Of a DNA stretch of 64,000 bases, positions 56,891-64,000 are shown one piece after another. The stretch is taken from contig NGZR01000007.1 of assembly GCA_002197995.1 (NCBI GenBank), positions 516,399-580,398 on the forward strand, read 5' to 3'. Origin of the DNA: Gaeumannomyces sp. JS-464. Taxonomy: Eukaryota; Ascomycota; Sordariomycetes; Magnaporthales; Magnaporthaceae. A program made the position numbers and the translations under genes. The notes beneath the pieces are model-generated. The model worked only from the letters and a program-made list of their open reading frames with translations, did no database searches and was not told the DNA's origin. Numbering within the stretch: position 1 is the stretch's first letter; every line of letters starts with the position of its first letter.

Positions 56891-59080
56891 GACATGATGT
56901 TTGATGCAGTCAGCATCGCAAAACCGCCAATCACACACACACACACCACACTCGCTACTTGTCCTTTGACGGGTGTGCATGCAACGCAACCGGCATGTCC
57001 CAGTCGCGCAACATTTACGCGGTCTGCTTTTTTGCGGCTCACCCCTCGCTTGGCGGTTCCGCGCGTCTTTCAGGGGTTGGGGTTTCCCAAGTGGTGTGTG
57101 TGTGTGTGCCTGCCCTGGATTAAGCGACGAAACAAAGACCAGGCCCGGAACCTTGGGCCGAAGAAACGCGCGGGAGATGTCCCGAACCTGATTTACAACC
57201 GCCAAAATAAAGTGGCAATTCCAGGTGGATATACTTTCTTCTCCTTTTTGTTCTCGAATCAGTCTCCACACAAGGACCCCTCCCCCTTTTTTTTCGGTCT
57301 TCTCTCTGCCATTCTAGATTTTGTTTTTCTAGTTTTTTTGTTTGTTGTTCTCGCTTCCCTTGACAGTCTCCCTGGTTCGGATCTTCTCGCGGACTTCGCC
57401 GGGCTGTCGTCTCGCACTTAGACTTTGGCGTCAAGCGCGACCCGCCAGCCGTCGTTTCTCTCCCGAAAGCCACTCAATAGCCTCCAAGATGGACGCCAGC
57501 CCGGCGCTGCGCCATCCTCTTCTAAAGTCTGTGGCTGGCTACTCACCTCGTTTTTCAGCAGGTGACAAAAAAAGAAACAGCCTCGGGGCGGCGCAATCGT
57601 GATTGGCGCCGCCTTTCGACGCCGATAAAGAATGCGCCTCTCCCGCTCCCCACCCCAAGGTGGACTCGATTCCTTTCACACTCATTCTCTCACGGTCTCT
57701 CCCGTATGGCTTATCTGTTCTGTCTCTGTCCCACCCCCGGTCTCATTCCGATTTTCGGTTTACTCAACTCCCGGTTGTGGGGGTCAAGCCGTCCGCAAGG
57801 CCAAGGCAAGGTTGCCCGGGCCTTGAGCTGGGCCGCACGCAATGACCTAGATTTGCCAGCCCCAGCCCAGATCCCTCGACTGGTCGCGGGCGGAGGATCT
57901 GGATTGCAACACACACAAGCCCCCATGCAGAAAGGCATACACTGTTGTAAAGGACGAGAATCCCTGTCAGTCGGCAATCGAGACAACGGTTCCCTGCTCG
58001 TCGTCGGCAGATGGCGTCTGTTTTTGCGAGCAGCCGATGCTCTGCTCTGCGGCGGCGGCTGAGCCTGGGCAAACTCGCGTTTACCGGGAGCTCGTTACCG
58101 TCACAGCTGTGCGACTGCATCCTGTGCCGCTCGCACTGGTTGCTGCATTAGGGCGAGACGGGATCCAACACGGGGTTCGATGAGCAGAAACTGTCTTGGA
58201 AAAGCAGGGGAGTATGCACGCATGTGGTGTGGGGGTGCACGAGCAGCAGATCAGGCAAGCTGCCGTCTTCCTGCAATCGGAGCCGCCCACAGGCTTGGGA
58301 TTTTGTGGGTTCGGGTTTCTGGCGGTCGGTTCACGTTGTGATTTGCGTCTTCCAATTTTGTTTCCCGGCCATAACACAAGGCAAGGCCCGCGCCTTGGGA
58401 TTCGTCTACCAAGGCGGGAGCATCCCGCGTTTCAATGTTACAGCGGGTGGGGGCGGGCGGCCACACAGAGCTCGTTTTACAGCTAACACAGCACGCAGTC
58501 AACCACCTGACCCGTGGCGGCGGAAATTCCCCCAAGGCACCGCCTGGTGCTGTTTTTCTTGGGGAAATCTATATATATCTCGGCTGTGCCTTTTTAGTCA
58601 CCAATCCGGTTTAACCTAGTGGCAGGCGCCGACAGCTCGGGCGCCCTGTCGCTCTCGCCCTGGTCGCGAGGAGTCGATCGTGGCGCGTTCTCATCTTCTC
58701 GTGATACCTAGCAGTCGGACTCAAACTCTCTGGATGTGCACAACTTTCGCTAGGCTGAGCGAGATATGCAGAAAATACAGCCCAGGGCTCAATCTCTTGG
58801 TTATCTGCAGCAAATAGACCTCAGTCCGGTGCTTTGCAAAAATTCAGTTCATGTCCACAGTGAATAATTGAGACTAGAGAACAGGCTGGAATGTGGATGC
58901 GAGATGGAGCGAGTCTCGTACTGTTCAATTTGAATCTCCCCACGTTCCCCGAATAAAAAGGTGCACTTTATATAAACCGCATAATCGGGAAAGTTAGAAC
59001 AGCGGAAAGAAAGAAAAAGATTTTTTTTTAGGAATCAATAAAAGCAACAGGAAATAGAAAATAGGAGAGAAAATGAGAGA

Positions 59081-59176
59081 GGAAAAGAAGTAGGAAAAGA
59101 AGTAGGAAAAGAAATAGGAAAAGAGATAGGAAAGGAGATAGGAAAGGAGATAGGAAAGGAGACAGGAAAGGATACC
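59081..59176. repeat. 12-bp purine minisatellite, eight copies
   Basis: Eight in-register copies of AGGAAAAGAAGT with gradual drift to AGGAAAGGAGAT and AGGAAAGGATAC. The strand is almost pure purine. It lies 270 bases before the start of the TPR-F-box-LRR gene, in its presumed promoter. Confidence 0.9.
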
Positions 59177-59445
59177 TAAGTTCGGGCAAAGGGGCGCATT
59201 CCAATTAGCGTCATCAGAAGTGCATGTTTTTATTTGGGCGCCGTACTCCCCCACCAGTTCCGAGCCTTCGGGCCAGTGGGGCCTCGAAATCGCGCTACTT
59301 ACATAAGCTAGGCAGTGGTGGATCCGATTACTGGAAACGCGTCTCGGGAACCACGCGTCTATCACAGGCATGTCCTTCATCATTCACGGCTGAGGTTATC
59401 CAAAATCTCGTTAAAACAAAGCTACAGGCCCTATCCGCTAACAGG

Positions 59446-61985
59446 ATGAGCGCGGTGCCCACCACAGAGCAGTACCTCGAGCGGGCAAAGCAATATTATG
59501 CCGACGGGAATGCCGTCAAAGCTCTCAACTACTTCGAGAAGGTGAATGCTCCTCGCAATGATGGCCCACCGCAAAGAAGTCTACGCAGCAGTGCGCCGAC
59601 AAGCTGACCTCCATGAAAAAAAAAAAAAAAAAAAAAAAAAGGCTTGTTTGAGCTGCCCCTGCAACAAAAAAGCCCGAGTCAGCCGCCGGGCATATATGGT
59701 CAAGTGCAGCAAAGCCGGATCAAACCCTGACCCTCTGGAGCCCTCGGTGGACCGCCAGCCATGCATATGCCTCAACGTTGAGGAGGGTATCACGGGCGGT
59801 CTCCGCGGCTTTGCCTCTGCCTCCGCTGCCCGCATTGCCGCCCGGCCTTGTACGTGTGGCGCCGACTTTCAGCCATGCAGCAAGGACCTGCACGTCTCGG
59901 CCCTGGACGGAGCCGCCGCCGCCTTTGAAGCCTCCAAGGACTATTCGAGAGCTTATAGGACCGGGCTGCTCCTCGTGCGCATGGCTCCGGGCAAGGCCCC
60001 AGGTATGTCTGATGGGATCCTAACAGGTCAAGCGCTGAGATTACGGTGGTTCCTAGAGACCGAGTCTATCCGTTCCACAACCCCCTGCCCCCCCCTGAAA
60101 ATGCTGATGTGATGTGGATGTGCTACAAAGGGATATCTGAGGACTGCAAAGGTTTTCTCCGCAGCGCACCCCGAGAGCACGGACTGCGACCAGATTATGA
60201 GGTCCATCTATCGATACGCATTGGCGAACGTCTCTGCTCAGCGTCCGGACGACTCGAACAAGTTGGCGGTAGGCGCCGTCCCGCTCCTGTTGGTATTTGG
60301 GCTCTTGCTGACATGTCCTTGCTCAGATGATCTCCAAGCTGCTCGGACGCTATAGCCGGACAGACCCGGTAGCTCGTCTGCCGAACGAGATTAATCTGAT
60401 GATATTTCAAGAGCTCTCCCTCAAATCGCGATTGTATGCCCTTAGCCCTCTCCTCTGGGCGCCAATATCCCAATCTCTCAATAACCGCTCACTACTGGGC
60501 GGTTTTTCGAGATGACAGACGATAGACTGACAACCACTACGCAGGGACTGTTTGCGAGTTTCAAAAGCCTGGGCTGGCTTTGTCACGTCGGGCGTCGCGA
60601 GGATCCTGTGGCAGGACCTGGACTTCCTCCCGAGGATGACGCCGTCGATGAGTAGTCTGGGCAAGCTTTTCCGACATTCCGATTCGTCGGTCAAACGGCC
60701 GCAGGGCGCCGACGACAAAGCGTGTCAAGATCCGCAACTGGCAGGCTTTTGGCATGAACCAACAGAAATTAAGAATGTTGGCAAGCTTGCCGCGGCTGGA
60801 GCACCTCGAGTGCCTTCATCCCAAGGATGTCTCCTCTACCCCTTTCCCTACGTTCATCCTTGGCCCGCCCATGACCTCCTTAAGGACCCTCATCGTAGAC
60901 TTCTGCCATGAAGCCGGGGATTGGGCCATACTCGGATCTCTGTTCCCTCGCCTCGAGCACCTGGAAATAACCAGGGCTGCCACGATTGGATTTAACTGGA
61001 CGGCACGACTTGAACACCTCAAGTTCTTGAGGTTTAGCATGTCAAATCGCCGACCATTTTCTGTGGTGAGTCACTTCCGTAGTCTTCTCCTCTGTTTCAT
61101 TGAAGCACCAGGACTCACAGTAGCGCACCTTAGCGAGGGATCGGGGATTTCCTCCCAAGGCTAGAGCAGCTTTACTTAGACAGAGTCACATTCATTTCTC
61201 CCGGCGACCTTGACCAAATGGACGACCATCTGCCTAACCTGAAAGGCCTGTTCATCGGCAGAAATGCAGCCCTGATTTCTCCAACTGATGCTGGTGGTGC
61301 CAGCCCCCACAACAGAGTGTTCCCAACCCTTCCAGAGTCGCTTCGCGTGCTCCACCTAGACACCAACTACGACATTTTCGAGGAGCTATGCCGGTACCCG
61401 GAACCCCTGACCCGCCCCAGCTTCGCCCGCCTCGAGTCCTTCACCTTCTCGACCAACTCCTACGACGTGGACGCGGTCCTGGAATTGCTGCGGCCCAGCC
61501 TCGAGGCCGGCTCCCTGCGCACCCTCGACGTCGGCATGCCCCTGTCGGACCCGACGGCGCCTGGGCTGAGCGAGCAGGCGTCGCGGCGGGCGCATCCAGC
61601 GCTTCGTCACGACCCGGCCCTGCTCTCGTCCGTGACGACGGTCGGCATGTCCGGGTTCCGGTTCGCCAGCGCCTCGTACCGCGCCAGCCTGTCGGCCGAG
61701 CCCTTCGCCGCCTGGGTCAAGAACTTCTCCGGCGCCCGGGTCGTCCACGCCTACCCGGAGCCGTTCGAGAACGCGGGCGACGTCGTGCCCGCCCTCGTCA
61801 AGGCCGTCGAGGGCGTCCGGACCATCTACCAGAACTGCCTGCGGGGCGAGCTGCGCTCCCGCGTGCTGCCCTGGGCCGCCAAGAAGGGCGTCGAGATTGT
61901 CGACACCAAGGAGCCATGGGCGCCTGTTCGGTTTCCCTATGTTTTTGAGGCGGACGGTGCACGTGGCGTGGAGGCGCAAGGATAA
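59446..61985 (+). CDS. TPR-F-box-LRR protein (Dia2/Pof3-like), two frameshifts
   Basis: Predicted SCF ubiquitin-ligase receptor; Dia2/Pof3 proteins with this layout guard replication and chromatin. The exon model is 59446-59541, 59642-60002, 60131-60268, 60327-60433, 60545-61065, 61134-61985. The total is about 690 residues after two +1 corrections, at the G run 60130-60132 and near 60711-60718. TPR start: YLERAKQYYADGNAVKALNYFEK; a later TPR helix pair includes APGYLRTAKVFSAAHP. A Cys-rich insert with SCPCN, PCICLN and PCTCGADFQPCS lies near residues 36-90. The F-box is LPNEINLMIFQELSLKSRLD near residue 214, followed by RVSKAWAGFV. LRRs run to the end (LASLPRLEHLECL, LFPRLEHLEITRA, HLPNLKGLF). 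The closing PWAAKKGVEIV resembles Pof3 ends. Intron 1 ends in A25-G. Orthology to Dia2/Pof3 is by architecture only. Confidence 0.77.
59616..59640. repeat. A25 tract at a splice acceptor
   Basis: Twenty-five consecutive A immediately before the G of the AG acceptor at 59641 of intron 1 of the TPR-F-box-LRR gene, following a CTGAC branch site. Confidence 0.85.
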
Positions 61986-62329
61986 CTACAATGCACACCA
62001 CGTTTTCATCTTCGTGATGAGCATATCAACAGGGTAATAAAATGAAATGAAATGCTATGCTCCGTAGTTAATTGTCTATCTCCTGCTTTGTTCAATGAGG
62101 CTTTCTCTCTCTTTGATCTCCTCTTCGATATTGTTCCGTCTCTCCTTCTCATTCGTTATTTGGCCTCTAGTTTTGGGGTAGGAAATGAAAAGAACCGTAA
62201 ATGACAGAGAATATGTAAAATGCATCGCGCGATTGAGTCTTGCGTGGATAGATCTTGTCTGATGGTGTTGTGCAGAATGAAGCCAAAAATGCTCAGAGAT
62301 GCGTCGGGTCCCGGTCTCGCTCCAGCCAG
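61986..62329. other. Intergenic between convergent genes
   Basis: AT-rich shared 3' flank of the TPR-F-box-LRR and Hsp70-family genes. No gene is seen. Confidence 0.6.
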
Positions 62330-64000
62330 CTACTGGAAGATGACGGCCACATTCTGTCCCCCCTGCTTCCTGCCATTGACGGACATGGTGAATTCCACAC
62401 CCGCGCCAGCGGGGCGCATTTGGATAGCAAACGCTAGCTTCCCGAATGTCTCGCCCCGCGAGTTAGTCACCGTCTTCAGATCATCGAAATCCACGTCGAG
62501 CTTGCACTCGATAGTGCACAGCGGCTTCACGACTGCGGTCTTGCGACTGGGGAGGCTCGAGGTCATCGCAGGCCAGGATTTCAGTACTATAGGTACCAGA
62601 AAACTCGTCCTTGGTATATAGTTGGTAGAATGTGTGCTCGACCGGAAGTTTGTGTAAAACGTCGTCTCCCTACCGAAACAGCCAAGTTAATCATGCACAG
62701 ATATGTCGGGATCGGCGAAAGCAAATACACGAGGCTTCTCCGATGCGCTGCTGAGACTGTACTTACCCTCTTGAGGAACCAGCTCATCTGGTTGTCAGCT
62801 TGGTATTCGAGCTCTCTCTCGCTCCAGCACCTGTCGGTAATCAGATGCTTGCCCCTGACAAATTTACAGTACATCTCGACACCGAGGCTGGCTCGAGCAA
62901 TAGTTGATAGGATGTGGCCGGTAGCGAGGTGGGAATGGCCCACGAAGCCCTTGAGTACGGCACCTCGACAGATCGCCGTTCGAGGGCGCATTCCAGATGA
63001 CTTGAGAACGCAAATTCCAGATTCAGCATGGGCACCCTCGAGGTGCTGGTGAAGATAGCGGCTGGCACCCAGGCCACCGACAAGAATGATTGCCTATGAA
63101 AGCGGTAAAATTAGTCAGGGTCCTTCGATTTGATGTTACTGATACCTTCTGCAAGTGTACACACCGTCACCTTGCAGCCCCGGCTCTTCGCCTGTTGGAT
63201 CTGCTGGTCCACGAGCTTATCGATGCCCGCAAGTGAATCGGCAAATGCCTTCTGGATGAGGTGTCTAGGACGTATTTTCAATATATGGTTAGCTGTAGCC
63301 CTTGGGGCATGTCGAGTCGGGGTAAGATCGCCGGATACCTACCGTGGGAAGTAGAGGCAGCCCCCCCGAAGTTGTGGCGCCGTGGCGAGGTCACTCCCTG
63401 GACGCTTGCGCTTCTTCGTCGTCATCTCGCTAGGGATCCAGATGGGGTACTCCGCGTCGCCTTCAAGCTCGAATTGTGTCTTGACGCCGTTCTCCCAGTC
63501 CTCCTTGAGGATCTTGTGGCGTGCAGCTGCGCTCGACGTATCCCACGAGTTGCCAATCTTGTCCCTGCACATGGCCTCGAAGGCTTTGTCAATAAGGAAG
63601 CCGCCACAGATATCGCCTTGTCCCTCGACTGCTTCAGCCATAGCGACGGGGTCTACCGCCTCGATCTTGTACGTGATGAGATCGACGGTTCCGCCGCCTG
63701 CGTCGCAGATGACATAGGTGTCGCCCACCTTGGGCTCGTATCTTGGCTCAGTCAGCGTGGCCAGTGCAGCAGCCTCAGGCTCTGAGGCAAATGTCAGCGT
63801 AGTCTCGCCCGCCAGACGCTCGTCCAAGATGCCAGCCTTGCGAGCGGCTTCGGTCATGGCCTGCCGAGCGTAGCCCTTCCAGATGGCGGGCACGGTAATG
63901 ACAACCTTGAAAACCTTGGTCTTCATGAACAGACCCAGGTCAGTGTTGATGGTCTTGAGTGTGTGGGACCAGAGCAGTCGTAGATAGTCAGCTATGACGT
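62330..64000 (-). CDS. Hsp70-family ATPase, 5' part beyond the window, one frameshift
   Basis: A divergent actin-fold ATPase of the Hsp70 superfamily, like the expanded HSPA12-type proteins of filamentous fungi, not a canonical Ssa or Kar2. The window holds the last four exons: 63343-64000 (start missing), 63165-63264, 62767-63093 and 62330-62669. Introns are 63265-63342, 63094-63164 and 62670-62766 with GTAGGT, GTGTGT and GTAAGT donors. Seen motifs: VVITVPAIWKGYARQAMTEAA, TFASEPEAAALA, phosphate-2 CDAGGGTVDLITYKIE, and adenosine loop ILVGGLGASRYL. The C-terminus is a short beta-rich tail (KLAFAIQMRPAGAGVEFTMS) with no EEVD, so no long substrate-binding lid. One extra C in the run at 62549-62552 breaks frame; without it the last exon is exactly 113 codons. 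Client and role are unknown. Confidence 0.87.

Larger units (their letters stand above)
54469..59445. other. Gene-poor region upstream of TPR-F-box-LRR gene
   Basis: About 5 kb with no supported gene. It holds T-rich stretches, a T21 tract (56870-56890), a (CA)7 run (56932-56946) facing a (GT)8 run (57094-57108), a 13-base piece of the MITE terminal repeat (58863-58875) and a 12-bp minisatellite (59081-59176). It may include long untranslated leaders; no RNA gene is recognised. Confidence 0.45.

Noticed and set aside
58994..59383. Minus-strand frame with repeated SYLL/SYFF units
   Set aside because: It is the 12-bp minisatellite translated; 12 is a multiple of three, so any frame through it repeats. 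No coding evidence beyond that.
1..64000. CRISPR array, prophage, integron or bacterial operon
   Set aside because: No regularly spaced direct repeats with unique spacers and no phage or recombinase genes were seen; gene structure is plainly eukaryotic.

Overview
The window looks like chromosomal DNA of a filamentous ascomycete (Pezizomycotina, most likely a Sordariomycete). Genes are monocistronic and lie on both strands. Most carry short introns (about 58-230 nt) with GT(A/G)NG(T/C) donors, CT(A/G)AC branch sites and YAG acceptors. Both tRNA genes have introns after position 37. The protein set is fungal: Nfs1, Rrp7, Rvs167, a Pom1-type DYRK kinase, a DysF-domain peroxin and a GGPP synthase. 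No bacterial, plasmid or phage features are seen. Species was not determined.

Left third (1-21.5 kb): 5-oxoprolinase (+), an ADGF-type adenosine deaminase (+), a tight tRNA-Glu/tRNA-Lys pair (-), Rrp7 (-), a DHA1-like MFS transporter (+), a MOSC/flavin-reductase/ferredoxin fusion (-) and an F-box gene (+). Middle (21.5-46 kb): Rvs167 BAR-SH3 protein (-) divergent from the cysteine desulfurase Nfs1 (+), a CsbD-type small protein (+), a tRNA-like Pol III element, GGPP synthase (+), a DysF peroxin (-) and Pom1 kinase (+). Right third (46-64 kb): about 13 kb that is nearly gene-free, holding a MITE-like foldback element, simple repeats and one small conserved Cys-containing protein gene. Then follow a TPR-F-box-LRR (Dia2/Pof3-like) gene (+) and an Hsp70-family gene (-) that runs off the right edge.

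These are mostly housekeeping genes with unrelated jobs: glutathione cycle, purine metabolism, ribosome biogenesis, Fe-S assembly, isoprenoids, peroxisomes, endocytosis, polarity and SCF ubiquitin ligation. I see no biosynthetic cluster, CRISPR, integron or phage-like system. Two patterns run through the window. First, many conserved genes need one or more single-base corrections to keep frame (about fourteen sites); I read these mainly as assembly or sequencing indels. Second, non-coding signals sit in the long intergenic stretches: a 266-bp terminal-inverted-repeat element with a 5-bp target duplication, a tRNA-like element followed by two hairpins, and several minisatellites.

Exon boundaries were placed by eye from splice signals, reading-frame continuity and family knowledge. 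They should be treated as models.
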